64,000 nucleotides of DNA from Verrucomicrobiota bacterium (GTDB lineage: Bacteria > Verrucomicrobiota > Verrucomicrobiia > JADLBR01): positions 1 to 64,000 of the forward strand of contig JAKQKQ010000051.1 in assembly GCA_029560585.1 (NCBI GenBank), in the 5' to 3' direction. Of the stretch, positions 18,605-28,713 are shown piece by piece. The notes beneath the pieces are model-generated. The model worked only from the letters and a program-made list of their open reading frames with translations. It ran no database searches and was not told the DNA's origin. Numbering within the stretch: the first letter of the stretch is position 1; the number at the start of each line of letters is the position of its first letter. The position numbers were made by a program, and so were the translations under genes.

Positions 18605-18633
18605 TTGACTTGGGGGTTCCTTGCCGCTATCGC
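18605..18633 (+). promoter_or_regulatory. Possible sigma-70-type promoter of tkt
   Basis: TTGACT (18605-18610), a 17-base spacer, then TATCGC (18628-18633). Transcription would begin close to the ATG at 18641, giving a very short or leaderless message. The -10 match is only moderate. Confidence 0.3.
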
Positions 18634-18640
18634 GGGGCGC

Positions 18641-20635
18641 ATGGATAGAGTCTCCGAATTGGCGGTCAACGCGATCCGCACGCTGACGGTCGACGCGGTG
18701 GAAAAGGCGCGCAGTGGGCACCCGGGCCTCCCGATGGGCTGTGCGGATTTCGCGTTCGTGCTGTGGACGAAGTTTCTGAAGATCAACCCGGCGGACCCGC
18801 GCTGGCCGGACCGCGATCGGTTCGTGCTATCCGCGGGGCACGGTTCGATGCTGTTGTACTCGCTGTTCCATCTGGCGGGTTTCGAGCAGATGACGATGGA
18901 TCAGGTGCGCGCGTTCCGCCAGTGGGGCAGCGCGACACCGGGGCATCCGGAATTCGGGATGACCGACGGCGTCGAGTGCACCACGGGGCCGCTGGGCCAA
19001 GGGACGGGAAATTCGGTGGGGATGGCCATCGCGCAAAAGTTCAAGGCGGCGCGATTCAACGAGGAGGGGTTTCCGGTCTGCGACCATCGGGTCTACGCGA
19101 TCGTGTCGGACGGCGATCTTGAGGAGGGCGTGTCGCACGAGGTGGCGGCGCTGGCGGGGCACCTCGGCCTAGACAATCTGACATGGTTCTTTGACGACAA
19201 TCGCGTGTCGATCGAGGGCATGATCGATCTGGCCTGCAGCGATGACGTGGGTGGCAGATTTGCGGCCTATGGCTGGCACGTGATCCGCATCGACGGGCAC
19301 GACCACGGGCAGATCGAGGCGGCGCTGCGCGAGGCCATCGCGCACAAGGGCGCGCCGACGATCATCATTGGGAAGACGATCATCGGCAAGGGGTCCCCGG
19401 CGAGGCAGGGGCAACCGAAGGCGCACTCCGATCCGTTTGGGCCGGAAGAGGTGGCGGCGACCAAGCGGAACCTTGGCTGTCCCGAGGACAGGCAGTTCGA
19501 CGTGCCGGCGGAGGTGCGAGAACTCTTCGCGGGGCTGCGGACCCAATGGGCGGCGCGCGGGGCGGCGTGGCAGAAGATGTTCGGGGCGTACGGCGCCAAG
19601 TATCCAGAGAAGGCCGCGGTGTGGCGGGATGCGCTGGAGAAGCGGTTGCCGGCGGGGCTCGAGGGGCGCCTGCCGTCGTTTGCGCCCGGCAAGGCGGTGG
19701 CGACCCGATCGGCGGGCGGCGAAGTGCTGAAGGTGCTGATGTCCGAGATCCCGTGGTTGGTCGGGGGATCTGCGGATCTGGCGCCATCGACGAAGACCTA
19801 CGTGAAGGCCTGCGGGTCTTTTCAGAAAGGGAGCCCCGGGGGGCAGAACCTGCATTTCGGGATCCGCGAGCATGGGATGGGGGCGATCATCGCGGGCCTG
19901 GCATATCACGGCGGGCTGATCCCCTTCGGGTCCACGTTCTTTGTCTTCACGGACTACATGCGGCCGCCAATCCGGCTGGCGGCGCTATCGCACATCCAGG
20001 CGATTTTCGTAATGACGCACGACTCGATATTCGTGGGTGAGGATGGTCCGACGCACCAGCCCGTCGAGACACTGGCGACGGTCCGGGCGATACCGAACGC
20101 CTCGATGATCCGGCCGGCCGACGCCAACGAGGCGGCGCAGGCCTGGCTGGCGGCGCTGGACAACCGCACGCGGCCCACGGTGCTTGTTCTCTCGCGGCAG
20201 GATCTGCCGGTGATCGATCGGTCCGAGTGCGCGCCCGCCAGCGGGGTGCGCCGGGGCGCGTACGTGCTCTGGGAGTCTGCCGCGGGCTCCGTTCCGGAGA
20301 TCATCCTGATTGGGACGGGATCCGAGGTGCACCTGTGCCTGGAGGCGGGGCGGCAGCTTGGCGCGCGCGGGCGGAAGGTCCGCGTGGTGTCGATGCCGTC
20401 GTGGGATCTGTTCGAGGCACAGCCGCAGGCCTACCGTGATGGGGTGCTGCCCCCCGCGGTGCACAGGCGGGTCGTCGTCGAGGCGGGCGTGAGGATGGGG
20501 TGGGAACGGTACATCGGCGATGGCGGGCGCGCCATCACGGTGGATCGATTCGGCGCGAGTGCCCCCTATCAGGTGTTGGCCAAGGAGTACGGATTGACGG
20601 TGGAGAGCGTGATGGACGTTGCCGGATCGTTGTGA
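18641..20635 (+). CDS. tkt: Transketolase
   Basis: Thiamine-diphosphate enzyme of the pentose phosphate pathway; cytoplasmic dimer of 664 residues, the usual length. MDRVSELAVNAIRTLTVDAV and KARSGHPGLPMGCADFAFVL open the PP domain, GPLGQGTGNSVGMAIAQK is a cofactor loop, and SDGDLEEGVSHEVAALAG through WFFDDNRVSIEG binds the diphosphate and metal. The Pyr domain carries GIREHGMGAIIAGLAYHGG and FTDYMRPPIRLAALSHI, and GEDGPTHQPVETLA is the active-site segment. The C-terminal domain ends VESVMDVAGSL. The start at 18641 matches the family; longer open sequence upstream is antisense to the HEAT gene. Confidence 0.97.
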   Translation: MDRVSELAVNAIRTLTVDAVEKARSGHPGLPMGCADFAFVLWTKFLKINPADPRWPDRDRFVLSAGHGSMLLYSLFHLAGFEQMTMDQVRAFRQWGSATPGHPEFGMTDGVECTTGPLGQGTGNSVGMAIAQKFKAARFNEEGFPVCDHRVYAIVSDGDLEEGVSHEVAALAGHLGLDNLTWFFDDNRVSIEGMIDLACSDDVGGRFAAYGWHVIRIDGHDHGQIEAALREAIAHKGAPTIIIGKTIIGKGSPARQGQPKAHSDPFGPEEVAATKRNLGCPEDRQFDVPAEVRELFAGLRTQWAARGAAWQKMFGAYGAKYPEKAAVWRDALEKRLPAGLEGRLPSFAPGKAVATRSAGGEVLKVLMSEIPWLVGGSADLAPSTKTYVKACGSFQKGSPGGQNLHFGIREHGMGAIIAGLAYHGGLIPFGSTFFVFTDYMRPPIRLAALSHIQAIFVMTHDSIFVGEDGPTHQPVETLATVRAIPNASMIRPADANEAAQAWLAALDNRTRPTVLVLSRQDLPVIDRSECAPASGVRRGAYVLWESAAGSVPEIILIGTGSEVHLCLEAGRQLGARGRKVRVVSMPSWDLFEAQPQAYRDGVLPPAVHRRVVVEAGVRMGWERYIGDGGRAITVDRFGASAPYQVLAKEYGLTVESVMDVAGSL

Positions 20636-20677
20636 GGCCCTTGACGGTCTCCCGGGACGACACTAACAAGGCGGTAG

Positions 20678-21547
20678 ATGCGCCGCCCGAGAAGAAGGAA
20701 GGTCGGGGGAGCCGTGCCGCTGGCCGCATGGTTATGGGCCGCGGGTCTGGTGGCATGGGCCGGTCACTGCCGGGCCGGGGAGCGGCTGGTGATCAAGGGC
20801 TCCGATACGATTGGCGCGGAATTGATGCCCCCGATGAGGGAGGCCTACATCGGCCAGGGGAACGATGCGTCCTTTGAGATCGCCGCCGAGGGATCGGCGA
20901 CCGGCCTCATGGCCCTGATGGAAGGGGGGAAGGACTCCTGTCAGATTGCGATGTCGAGCCGCGAGCTGTCGGCGACCGAGAGACTGCGGGTGAAGATGGA
21001 GGGTTTGGATTTTCTGGAGATCCCCATCGCCCGCGACGGCATCGCGGTCGTGGTGAATGCGAGGAATCCCGTGGCCTGCCTGACGCGCCAGCAGGTGGAA
21101 GAGATTTTTGCCGGGGACATCGCCGACTGGAGCGCGGTGGGCGGGCGGGCCGGCCCGATCGCGGTCTACGCGCGCGGCGCTTCCTCGGGAACGCGTTCGA
21201 CCTTTCAGAAGATGGCGATGAGGGGACGGGACTACGCGTCGGGCGCGAGGAAGATGGCGGGCAACCAGCAGGTGGCGGCCGAAGTGGCGAGCAACCCGAA
21301 CGGCATCGGGTACGTGGGTCTGCCCTACGCGAGGGGACGGGATCTGCGGGTGATGCGGATCGACGGGCGCGCGCCGAGCGCGGAGAGCATCCGGGATGGA
21401 TCGTATCCCTACAGCCGACCGCTGTACTTTTTCGTACGCGGCCAACCGAAGGGACAGGCGGCGAGATTTGTCGAGTTCGTATTGGGACCCGACGGGCAGC
21501 GGGTCGTCCGGGAGCACGGTTTCGTACCGCTGGATGGGGCGAGGTGA
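20678..21547 (+). CDS. pstS: Periplasmic phosphate-binding protein PstS
   Basis: Delivers phosphate to the PstCAB importer. The product is 289 residues: an arginine-rich start, a signal peptide ending around HCRAGE, then the type II periplasmic fold with LVIKGSDTIGAELMPPM, EGSATGLMALMEGGKDSCQIAMSS (phosphate-contacting loops), IAVYARGASSGTRSTFQKMA and YSRPLYFFVRG. It is shorter than E. coli PstS (346) and resembles the compact PstS/SphX group. First gene of pst operon; no convincing PHO box is visible in the 42 bases upstream. Confidence 0.93.
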   Translation: MRRPRRRKVGGAVPLAAWLWAAGLVAWAGHCRAGERLVIKGSDTIGAELMPPMREAYIGQGNDASFEIAAEGSATGLMALMEGGKDSCQIAMSSRELSATERLRVKMEGLDFLEIPIARDGIAVVVNARNPVACLTRQQVEEIFAGDIADWSAVGGRAGPIAVYARGASSGTRSTFQKMAMRGRDYASGARKMAGNQQVAAEVASNPNGIGYVGLPYARGRDLRVMRIDGRAPSAESIRDGSYPYSRPLYFFVRGQPKGQAARFVEFVLGPDGQRVVREHGFVPLDGAR

Positions 21548-21554
21548 CGGGCGC

Positions 21555-23141
21555 ATGAACGAGGACGAGTCAGCGCCGGCGAGGGGCAGTCAGGTGGGCG
21601 GGCATCAGGGAGAGGTCCAGGCCGGGGGAGAGGGAGGGCTGGCTGCGGCCCTGAGGGGTTCTCGGCGCGGGCGCGCTTTTCTTCTGGTGATCGATTCGTG
21701 GGCCCGGACTCTATTTGGTGGCGGCGCGATGGTCGCGATCCTGATCCTGGTGCTGATCATGGTGTTTCTCGTGTGGGAGGGGGCGGGATTCATCCCCGAG
21801 CACCATCGCAGTCTCGTGCTGTATCGCAGGACGGGTCAGGAGTTCGTGGACGCGATCCGGGGTCCGCTGGTGGAGCACCAGGCGTTGAATCGGTACCTGA
21901 GTCGCGTCCGTGCCACGGATGTCGACGAAATGAGGAAGCGCGGGGTGGGCGAGGCCGAGGCAGGGGAATGGCTAGCGGCGTTTGACACGTTTGCGGCGAA
22001 CTTTCGGGCGGCCGGGGCGCCGCTGAGGAGTTTTGTTGACGGGGCCGCGGCTGTCGCGCTCGACATCAAAGGCAGGAGCCAGGGTTGGCAAGGGTCGGAT
22101 GCCGCGAGGGAGGCAAACCGATTGCGGGAACTTTTGCCGGGGGCGACGGCCGCGCTCGGAGAATTTGAGTCGGCGCTGAGGGCGTCGATGGCCTCGGTGC
22201 CGGCGTCGGCAGGGCGCGGCTCCGAACATGCCTGGGCCAGGTTCCGAGACATGTCGGGGCGACTCGCCGCCTCCATCCCGGGGGCCGTGGCGCGCGCGAC
22301 GGCATGGGACCCGGATCGGCCCGTGCCCATGGGCGAGTCGTTGTCCGCGTTTTTCTTGGGTCGAAGGTGGGCGGCCGACAGCGAGTGGCACGAGCGATAC
22401 GGGTTGCTGCCTTTGCTGATCGGCTCTCTCTGCATATCGGCCGTGGCGATTCTGGTGGCGGTGCCCTTCAGCGTGGCGGCGGCGATCTACGTGAGCCAGT
22501 TCGCGACTTCCGCCGAGCGGGGTCTGATCAAGCCGACGATCGAGCTCATCGCGGCGATCCCTTCGATCGTGCTGGGTTTTTTTGGGATCACGGTGCTGGG
22601 GAGCGGGATCCAGTGGTTGAGCGGGCAACCTTGGATGTCGTGGGTGCCCTTTTTCCCTGTGACCGAGCGGCTCAACATCTTTACCGCGGGGCTGATGCTG
22701 GCGCTGATGGCCTCGCCGACCATATTCACCCTGGCGGAGGACGCGCTGCGCGGGGTGCCGGTGCAGTTTGAGGAGGGGTCCCTGGCGCTCGGCGCAACCC
22801 GGTTCCAGACGGCGGTGAGGATGGTTGTGCCGGCGGCGCTCTCTGGGATCATCGCGGCGGTGCTGCTGGGTTTTGGGCGCATCGTCGGCGAGACGATGGT
22901 GGTCCTGCTGGTCGCGGGCAATCGGCTGGAGATTCCGGATTTCACGCAGGGGTTTGGGGCTTTGTTCCAGCCTGCGCACACGATGACGGGCATCATCGCG
23001 CAGGAACTGGGCGAGGCGCCCGGGGGGAGCCTCCACTATCGGGCGCTTTTCATGGTGGGCCTAACGCTCTTCGTGATGGTCCTGATGATAAACTGCGCCA
23101 CGGAGATGGTCCTGCGGCGATTCCACAGGATGCGGGGCTGA
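21555..23141 (+). CDS. pstC: Phosphate ABC transporter permease PstC with large periplasmic insert
   Basis: The product is 528 residues, far above the usual roughly 300. TM1 is near residues 55-78 ([18 protein letters not shown]). A hydrophilic, mostly helical segment follows (about 80-285) before TM2 ([20 protein letters not shown]). The rest has the normal permease core with five more helices and the coupling motif [24 protein letters not shown] near 415-440. Extended N-terminal loops occur in some PstC proteins; this one may form a periplasmic dock for PstS. An ATG upstream, inside pstS, is an alternative start. Confidence 0.92.
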   Translation: MNEDESAPARGSQVGGHQGEVQAGGEGGLAAALRGSRRGRAFLLVIDSWARTLFGGGAMVAILILVLIMVFLVWEGAGFIPEHHRSLVLYRRTGQEFVDAIRGPLVEHQALNRYLSRVRATDVDEMRKRGVGEAEAGEWLAAFDTFAANFRAAGAPLRSFVDGAAAVALDIKGRSQGWQGSDAAREANRLRELLPGATAALGEFESALRASMASVPASAGRGSEHAWARFRDMSGRLAASIPGAVARATAWDPDRPVPMGESLSAFFLGRRWAADSEWHERYGLLPLLIGSLCISAVAILVAVPFSVAAAIYVSQFATSAERGLIKPTIELIAAIPSIVLGFFGITVLGSGIQWLSGQPWMSWVPFFPVTERLNIFTAGLMLALMASPTIFTLAEDALRGVPVQFEEGSLALGATRFQTAVRMVVPAALSGIIAAVLLGFGRIVGETMVVLLVAGNRLEIPDFTQGFGALFQPAHTMTGIIAQELGEAPGGSLHYRALFMVGLTLFVMVLMINCATEMVLRRFHRMRG

Positions 23142-23150
23142 GGGCCTGGT

Positions 23151-24200
23151 ATGCGAGGCAGCGTGACCACACGATCTTTTGCGAAGGGGCGGCGATCTTT
23201 CCGGCTGGGCGAGGCGGCGGTGATTTCGGGGCTGCGCTGTGCGACGTATGTGATCCTGCTGGCGGCGGGGTGCATATTTGTGGACATCGTGCGAAAGGGG
23301 GCGCCGGTGGTGCTGATGGCAAAGCCGCCCTTCGTGCACATGGAGTTTCTGACGCAGGCACCGCAGACGCTGCACGTGTTTCGGGACGAGGCGGGCGTCG
23401 AGCGCAGGATGGGCGAACTCGATTTTCGCGAATATCGGTCCCGCGTGGGCCGGGACGTCGCGTCGGCTCGCTCGTACCCTTATGCGGGGGGCGGGATCCT
23501 GCCCTGCATCGTGGGAACGGTGCTGTTGACGGCGGGCTCCATCGCCATGGCGATGGCCCTGGGCATGCTGTGCGCAATTTACCTGAGCGAATACGGGGGC
23601 AGCGGCGCATTCATCCGGGCAGTCAGGCTGGCGATCCTGAATCTGGCGGGTGTGCCATCGATCGTGTTCGGGCTTTTTGGCTTTGCGCTATTCGTGCTTT
23701 TCTTCGGGTGGGACGTGTCTCTCCTGGCCGGCTGGTGCACGCTGGCGGCCATGGTGCTGCCGGTGATCATCACGGCGTGCGAGGAGTCGTTGCGCGCGGT
23801 GCCGAAAACGTTCCGGGAGGGGGCGCTGGCGCTGGGTGCCACGAGGTGGCAGGCGATCTGGACGAACGTGCTGCCCCACGCATTGCCCGGGATGCTCACC
23901 TCTTCGATCCTGGGGATCGCGCGCGTGGCCGGGGAGACGGCCCCCATCATGTTCACGGCGGCGTTCGTGATGCGGGACAATCTACCATGGCAGGGATTGC
24001 GGCATGCCGGAGACTTCTTTTTTCAAGGCGTGATGGCCCTACCGTATCACATCTACTATCTCAGCTCGAAGGTGCCGGCCAACGAATACACGCGCGATGC
24101 CCGGTACGGGACGGTGTTAGTGTTTCTGGTGCTGGTCCTTGCGATGGCGCTGGGCTCGATCCTGCTGAGGGCGCGAATACGGCGGTCGCATCGATGGTGA
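23151..24200 (+). CDS. pstA: Phosphate ABC transporter permease PstA
   Basis: The product is 349 residues. TM1 lies near 28-47 ([18 protein letters not shown]), then about 70 periplasmic residues, then the permease core from [19 protein letters not shown] onward. [25 protein letters not shown] is the EAA coupling loop that contacts PstB, and [18 protein letters not shown] is the conserved PstA helix. It begins nine bases after pstC and its stop overlaps a possible upstream start of pstB. Confidence 0.95.
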   Translation: MRGSVTTRSFAKGRRSFRLGEAAVISGLRCATYVILLAAGCIFVDIVRKGAPVVLMAKPPFVHMEFLTQAPQTLHVFRDEAGVERRMGELDFREYRSRVGRDVASARSYPYAGGGILPCIVGTVLLTAGSIAMAMALGMLCAIYLSEYGGSGAFIRAVRLAILNLAGVPSIVFGLFGFALFVLFFGWDVSLLAGWCTLAAMVLPVIITACEESLRAVPKTFREGALALGATRWQAIWTNVLPHALPGMLTSSILGIARVAGETAPIMFTAAFVMRDNLPWQGLRHAGDFFFQGVMALPYHIYYLSSKVPANEYTRDARYGTVLVFLVLVLAMALGSILLRARIRRSHRW

Positions 24201-24217
24201 AAGGCGGAGTCAGGGCG

Positions 24218-25027
24218 ATGGAGAAGGACGCGACAGGAGTGCAGGGGCCGGGCGGGGGTGATGCCGGTGGCGATCCGATCATTTCGGTGCGGGGGCTGGA
24301 TTTCTTCTACGGGCCGTTGCAGGTGCTCTCCGACATCTCTCTGGAAATCCCGCGCAATCTGGTGACGGCCCTCATCGGCCCTTCGGGCTGCGGAAAATCG
24401 ACGCTCCTGCGGTGCTTCAATCGGATGAATGACTTTAATGGGGACGCCCGCCTGGCGCGCGGCTCGATCCGGGTCGGGGGCGTCGATATCAACGGCCCGG
24501 ATGTCGATCCGATAGAGTTGCGCAGGAGGGTGGGGATGGTGTTCCAGAAATCCAACCCGTTCCCAAAATCGATATACGAGAACGTGGCCTACGGGCTGAG
24601 GATCGGGGGCGTCAGGCGCAAGTCGGCGCTGGATGAGGCGGTCGAGCGGAGCTTGCGGAATGCGGCGCTCTGGGACGAGGTGAAGGACAGGCTGGGCGAT
24701 AGCGCGCTGGCGCTGTCGGGCGGCCAGCAGCAGCGGATGTGCATCGCGCGGGCGATCGCGGTGGAGCCCGACATCATCCTGATGGATGAACCGTGCTCGG
24801 GGCTGGACCCGCAGGCGACCATGCGGATCGAGGAGCTGATCCAGGAACTGAAGGAGCAGTTCACTATCGTGATCGTGACGCACAACATGCAACAGGCGAG
24901 CCGCTGCTCGGACCTCACGGCTTTTCTCCATCTGGGGCGGCTGGTGGAGTTTGCGGAGACCATGCGGATCTTCACCAACCCCTCGGAGAAGAGGACCGAG
25001 GACTACATCACCGGGCGATTCGGTTGA
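24218..25027 (+). CDS. pstB: Phosphate ABC transporter ATPase PstB
   Basis: The product is 269 residues. Walker A is [20 protein letters not shown], the Q-loop is [21 protein letters not shown] (specific to PstB), the signature is [18 protein letters not shown], and Walker B is [13 protein letters not shown] with the switch histidine in [12 protein letters not shown]. The ATG at 24218 has GGCGGAG about eight bases upstream; an ATG at 24194 overlapping the pstA stop is the alternative. The N-terminal 20 residues are Gly-rich and not conserved. Confidence 0.95.
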   Translation: MEKDATGVQGPGGGDAGGDPIISVRGLDFFYGPLQVLSDISLEIPRNLVTALIGPSGCGKSTLLRCFNRMNDFNGDARLARGSIRVGGVDINGPDVDPIELRRRVGMVFQKSNPFPKSIYENVAYGLRIGGVRRKSALDEAVERSLRNAALWDEVKDRLGDSALALSGGQQQRMCIARAIAVEPDIILMDEPCSGLDPQATMRIEELIQELKEQFTIVIVTHNMQQASRCSDLTAFLHLGRLVEFAETMRIFTNPSEKRTEDYITGRFG

Positions 25028-25093
25028 GGGGCGCGCGCGATGGGGCTTGCGGGCGGGTCAATGATCGTGAGAGATTGAGCGGGCACGCTTGCC

Positions 25094-25801
25094 ATGAGAT
25101 TGCACCTCGAGGAGGAGATCCGGCGCATCAAGGAGAATCTCCTGATGATGGCCTCGCTGACCGACCGGAGCCTGTCGCAGGCGATCCGGGCGCTGGTTGG
25201 GCGCGACGATCAACTGGCCGCACAGGTCGAGGCGGACGACACCCAGCTGGATTCCCTGCAGGTGGCGATCGACGAGGGCGTGGTCATGTTCATCGCAAAG
25301 CAGCGCCCGGTGGCCACGGACCTGAGGCTCGTGATGGTGGCGCTGAAGATCGCGGGGGATCTCGAGCGGGTCGGGGATCAGGCGGTGAGCATCGCGCGTG
25401 CGGCGATCCAGCTGAACAGGGAGGTGCCCCTGGAGATGCCCGCGGACATGTCGCGGCTGGCGACGATCAGCGTGGAGATGGTGCGCGAGGCCATAGCGTG
25501 TTTCGTCGAAGGGACTCCGGAGCGGGTGCCGGCGCTGGTGCAGCGAGACAAGGAGGCCGACGCCATCAACCGAAAGCTCTTTTCGGAATTGATCGCGCGG
25601 ATGGAGGCGGACCCGTCGATCATCCGGCGGGCGGTGCACCTTTTGCTGGTGGTGCGCCGATTGGAGCGGGTGGCCGATCATGCCAAGAGCATCGCCGAGG
25701 AGGTCTATTACCTTGGGAAGGCCGTGGACATCCGCCACGCGCACCCAAAGCCGACGCTGCCCCGCGGCGATGTCTCGGCGGAAACGCCGCCCGCTGGATG
25801 A
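25094..25801 (+). CDS. phoU: Phosphate transport regulator PhoU
   Basis: Negative regulator linking the Pst transporter to the PhoR kinase. The 235 residues form two three-helix PhoU bundles. The metal-binding motifs are DLRLVMVALKIAGDLERVGDQ in the first half and RRLERVADHAKSIAEEVYYL in the second, both E/DxxxD type. The proline-rich tail (HPKPTLPRGDVSAE) is extra. Last gene of the pst operon, 66 bases after pstB. Confidence 0.95.
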   Translation: MRLHLEEEIRRIKENLLMMASLTDRSLSQAIRALVGRDDQLAAQVEADDTQLDSLQVAIDEGVVMFIAKQRPVATDLRLVMVALKIAGDLERVGDQAVSIARAAIQLNREVPLEMPADMSRLATISVEMVREAIACFVEGTPERVPALVQRDKEADAINRKLFSELIARMEADPSIIRRAVHLLLVVRRLERVADHAKSIAEEVYYLGKAVDIRHAHPKPTLPRGDVSAETPPAG

Positions 25802-25879
25802 GTTGTGACTCCAACCGCGGACAGCGTTCATCGGTGGTTTTCTGCTCGGTTGGGCGCGAGATGGCCATAGCATGGGGCG

Positions 25880-27949
25880 ATGCGCTCGTTTGCGGCCGCG
25901 ATCGTCTTTATCGGGGTGGTTCAACTGGGGTGGGCCTGGAGTGCCGTGCCGGTCGATGTCCGCGCCGCGGGGGCGAAGGGGGACGGGGTAGCGATGGACA
26001 CCGCTGCGATTCAGGGTGCCATCGATCGCGTGGCCGCGGGTGGTGGCGGCGAGGTGCGCGTGCCGGCGGGGCGATATCGGATCGGCTCGTTGCAGATTCG
26101 GGATGCCGTGCGGCTGCACCTGGAGGCCGGGGCGATCCTGATGGGGAGCGCCGACCTGAAGGACTACACCCTGGGGCGGCTGATATACGCGGAGGGCGCG
26201 AAAGGGATCGTGATCGAGGGGGAGGGAGAGATCGACGGCAGTGGCGGGGCATTCTGGGAACGGGGCAAGCCTTACGCGGGACCGCCGTGGCGGGGAACGG
26301 CCCAGTTCGAGTACAAGGCGCTGAAACGGCCGAGGTGCCTCCATTTTGTGCGCTGCGAGGGACTGGTGCTTCGCGGGATCACGATTCGGAATTCCCCTTC
26401 TTGGACCGTGCATCTGGAGCGATGCGCGGGCGTCACCGTGGAGGGGTTGAAGATCCGGAATCCGCTGCACGGGCCGAACACTGATGGGATCGACGTCAAC
26501 TCCTGCCGCGATGTGTCGATCAAGGGCTGCGACATTGTGACGGGGGACGATGGCGTTGTGCTCAAGAGCACAGAGCCCGGCAGGGATCATCCTTCGCGGA
26601 ACATCACGGTCGAGGGTTGCCGGATCTGGAGCGCGTGCAACGCGTTGAAGATCGGGACCGAGACGCACTCGGATTTTGAGGGCGTCACCTTTCGCGATTG
26701 CGAGCTGTACTGTGGTTCCACGAACCATCTGGAGCGGGCGCTCTCGGGCGTGGCCATAGAATCGGTGGACGGATCGAACCTGCGCCATATCCGGGTGGAG
26801 AGCATCCGGATGTCGAATCTCCGTGCGCCGATCTTTGTGCGGCTTGGGCACCGCGGGGGAAATAGTGCGAGGACGCGGCAGGTGGAGCCGCGGGTGCCGG
26901 GCACGATCCGGGATGTGGTGATAAGGAACGTACGGGCGGAGGGGATGCTTTTTGAGTCATCGATCACGGGCATACCCGATCATCCGGTCGAGGGTGTGGC
27001 GCTGGAGGATATCCGGGTGACCTACGAGGGTGGGGGCCCCGTGGCCTGGGTGCGGGCGGAGGTGCCCGACAAAGAAGTGATCGCGCGATATCCAGAGGCG
27101 CAGATGTTCGGCCGGTTGCCGGCATACGGGTTGTACGTGCGGCACGCGCGGGACGTGGTGTTAGATGGCGTGACCTTTTTCCTGGCGGCGGCGGACGCGC
27201 GGCCGGCGGTGGTGTTCGACGATGTCGCGGGGTGTCGGCTGACCGGGCTGCGCTGCATGGCACCGACGGGTGGTGAGCCCGTCCTGTGGTTCACGGGCGT
27301 GCGCGGGGCCGTGGTGCGAGACTGCGTGGCACCGGCTGGCTCAGCCCTGTTCTTGCGGGTGATGGGTGAGGCCACCGAGCGCGGGGAGGTGCGAATGGAG
27401 GGCAATGATCTTTCAGGGGCCGCGAAGGAAATGGAGTTTGTGACCCCGGGGGATCTGGTGGCCCAGCTGCCACTGTTTTCGGAGACCGCCCCTGGCGTGA
27501 TCCTGATCGAGGCCGAGAGACTGGCGCTGGTGCCGCCGATGGAGACGGTGCCCGAGAGCGCCGCCGGTGGCGGGGCGGTGATCGGGGTGCCGGCGGGCTA
27601 TGGGCGGGACGTTGGCAAGGCGCGCGGTCGGTTTGCGGTGCGCGAGGCCGGGAGATACATCGCGAAGGTGCGGACGTTCGCGCCCACGCCCGATGGGGAC
27701 TCGTTCTACTTTTCAATCGATGGGGGCAGGGAGCGCCTCAGTGACGTGACGACGCGAGGGTCTTGGTCGTGGGATTCTGTGCGTGATCGCGGCGACGGAG
27801 CCGCCGTGGGGCACGCGCGCGTGGAATTTGAGCTTTCGGCGGGCGAGCATGTGCTGACTTTGCGCAACAGGGAATCGGGGTTGAGGATCGACGCGCTGGC
27901 CATCGTGCGGAAAGATCGGCTCGAAGAGTTCGAGCGGGGGCGGCGCTGA
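25880..27949 (+). CDS. Secreted GH28-like right-handed beta-helix glycosidase
   Basis: The product is 689 residues with a signal peptide (MRSFAAAIVFIGVVQLGWAWS). VDVRAAGAKGDGVAMDTAAI is the pectate-lyase/polygalacturonase superfamily N-terminus. GPNTDGIDVNSCRDV (about 198) and IVTGDDGVVLKS (about 222) give the three candidate catalytic aspartates of GH28. The family's GHG motif is replaced by LKIGTETHSDFEG, common in divergent GH28 groups. After the helix (to about 520) a jelly-roll domain (IEAERLALVPPME onward) resembles a CBM35/CBM6 carbohydrate-binding module. Pectin or another uronic-acid glycan is a likely substrate. Its stop codon opens a repeat tract. Confidence 0.88.
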   Translation: MRSFAAAIVFIGVVQLGWAWSAVPVDVRAAGAKGDGVAMDTAAIQGAIDRVAAGGGGEVRVPAGRYRIGSLQIRDAVRLHLEAGAILMGSADLKDYTLGRLIYAEGAKGIVIEGEGEIDGSGGAFWERGKPYAGPPWRGTAQFEYKALKRPRCLHFVRCEGLVLRGITIRNSPSWTVHLERCAGVTVEGLKIRNPLHGPNTDGIDVNSCRDVSIKGCDIVTGDDGVVLKSTEPGRDHPSRNITVEGCRIWSACNALKIGTETHSDFEGVTFRDCELYCGSTNHLERALSGVAIESVDGSNLRHIRVESIRMSNLRAPIFVRLGHRGGNSARTRQVEPRVPGTIRDVVIRNVRAEGMLFESSITGIPDHPVEGVALEDIRVTYEGGGPVAWVRAEVPDKEVIARYPEAQMFGRLPAYGLYVRHARDVVLDGVTFFLAAADARPAVVFDDVAGCRLTGLRCMAPTGGEPVLWFTGVRGAVVRDCVAPAGSALFLRVMGEATERGEVRMEGNDLSGAAKEMEFVTPGDLVAQLPLFSETAPGVILIEAERLALVPPMETVPESAAGGGAVIGVPAGYGRDVGKARGRFAVREAGRYIAKVRTFAPTPDGDSFYFSIDGGRERLSDVTTRGSWSWDSVRDRGDGAAVGHARVEFELSAGEHVLTLRNRESGLRIDALAIVRKDRLEEFERGRR

Positions 27950-28033
27950 CTCGAGAATCCAGACACCGAATCGTAGGAGCCTGCTTGCGGGCGATTCGAA
28001 TCGCGCGCGAGCGCGCTCCTACGTCCCATTTTC
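27947..28033. repeat. REP-like inverted pair (family A), copy 3
   Basis: Inverse orientation to copies 1 and 2: AGACACCGAATCGTAGGAGC, GCCTGCTTGCGGGC, then CGCGCGCGAGCGCGCTCCT. It starts at the GH28 gene stop itself with TGACTCGAGAATCC. Confidence 0.8.
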
Positions 28034-28069
28034 CGCCCCGCCAACGGCGCCCGGGGGCTCCTCGTCATT

Positions 28070-28170
28070 CATGGGGAAACTCGACGCCCGTTGCCGCCTG
28101 ACACAGGCGGCACAACGAGATTTGTGGGGCGTCTCTGCGAGACGCCAAACGCGCCCGAAGTTTCAGGTCA
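28070..28170. repeat. Family C edge enclosing a family D double hairpin
   Basis: CATTCATGGGGAAACTC opens and CCGAAGTTTCAGGTCA closes the unit. The interior is GCCGCCTGACACAGGCGGC followed by GGGGCGTCTCTGCGAGACGCC, two hairpins also seen, inverted, inside the composite repeats at 33.5 and 52.2 kb. The last three bases are the spmB stop. Confidence 0.75.
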
Positions 28171-28713
28171 GGCGAACACCGCGCGGCACACCCAGATGGC
28201 TGTCAGGAAACCCGCGACTTCCGCGATGAGCCCGACGAACACCGCGTGGCGCGTTCGGGTGATGGCGACGGAACCGAAATAGACCGCGAGCACGTAGAAG
28301 GTCGTCTCGCTGCAGCCAACCATGGTGGCGGCCTGCCGCCCGAGGAGCGAGTCGGGGCCGAACGTCTTGGCGATTTCGGCGAGGAGGCCCTGGGCGCCGC
28401 TGCCCGACAGTGGGCGCATGATGGCCATGGGGAGAAGGTCGGGAGGGAAACCGATCGCGCCGAGGAGGGGTGCGGCGGCGGCCTTGAGGACATCGATGGC
28501 GCCGCTGGCGCGGAACATGCCCATGGCCACGAGCATGGCGACGAGGAAGGGAATGATGCGGAGGCCAACCTGGAAGCCATCCTTGGCCCCCTCGACGAAC
28601 TCCTCATACACGGGCAGGCGCCTGAGCACGGCGGCGACGAGGATGGTGCCAATCATCACGGGCACGGCCCATGCGGAAACCGTCGTCGCAACGCCCTGAA
28701 GGAGCTCTCTCAT
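28168..28713 (-). CDS. spmB: Spore maturation protein B-like membrane protein
   Basis: The product is 181 residues with four or five hydrophobic segments. It belongs to the nucleoside-recognition (Gate) domain family: VMIGTILVAAVLRRLPVYEEFVEGAKDGF is the family N-terminus and MAIMRPLSGSGAQGLLAEI plus MVGCSETTFYVLAVYFGSV are the conserved motifs. In Bacillus SpmA and SpmB act in spore core dehydration, but the pair is widespread in non-sporulating bacteria, where its transport role is unknown. Its ATG overlaps the spmA stop (28710-28713), so translation is coupled. Confidence 0.9.
   Translation of the reverse strand: MRELLQGVATTVSAWAVPVMIGTILVAAVLRRLPVYEEFVEGAKDGFQVGLRIIPFLVAMLVAMGMFRASGAIDVLKAAAAPLLGAIGFPPDLLPMAIMRPLSGSGAQGLLAEIAKTFGPDSLLGRQAATMVGCSETTFYVLAVYFGSVAITRTRHAVFVGLIAEVAGFLTAIWVCRAVFA

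Noticed and set aside
17531-18640. 370-codon in-frame extension upstream of transketolase
   Set aside because: It is glycine- and glutamate-rich antisense sequence of the HEAT lipoprotein; transketolase proteins begin at the 18641 ATG.
25058-26851. 597-codon antisense frame over phoU and the GH28 gene
   Set aside because: His/Arg/Pro-rich translation with no motif, covering two well-supported genes on the plus strand.
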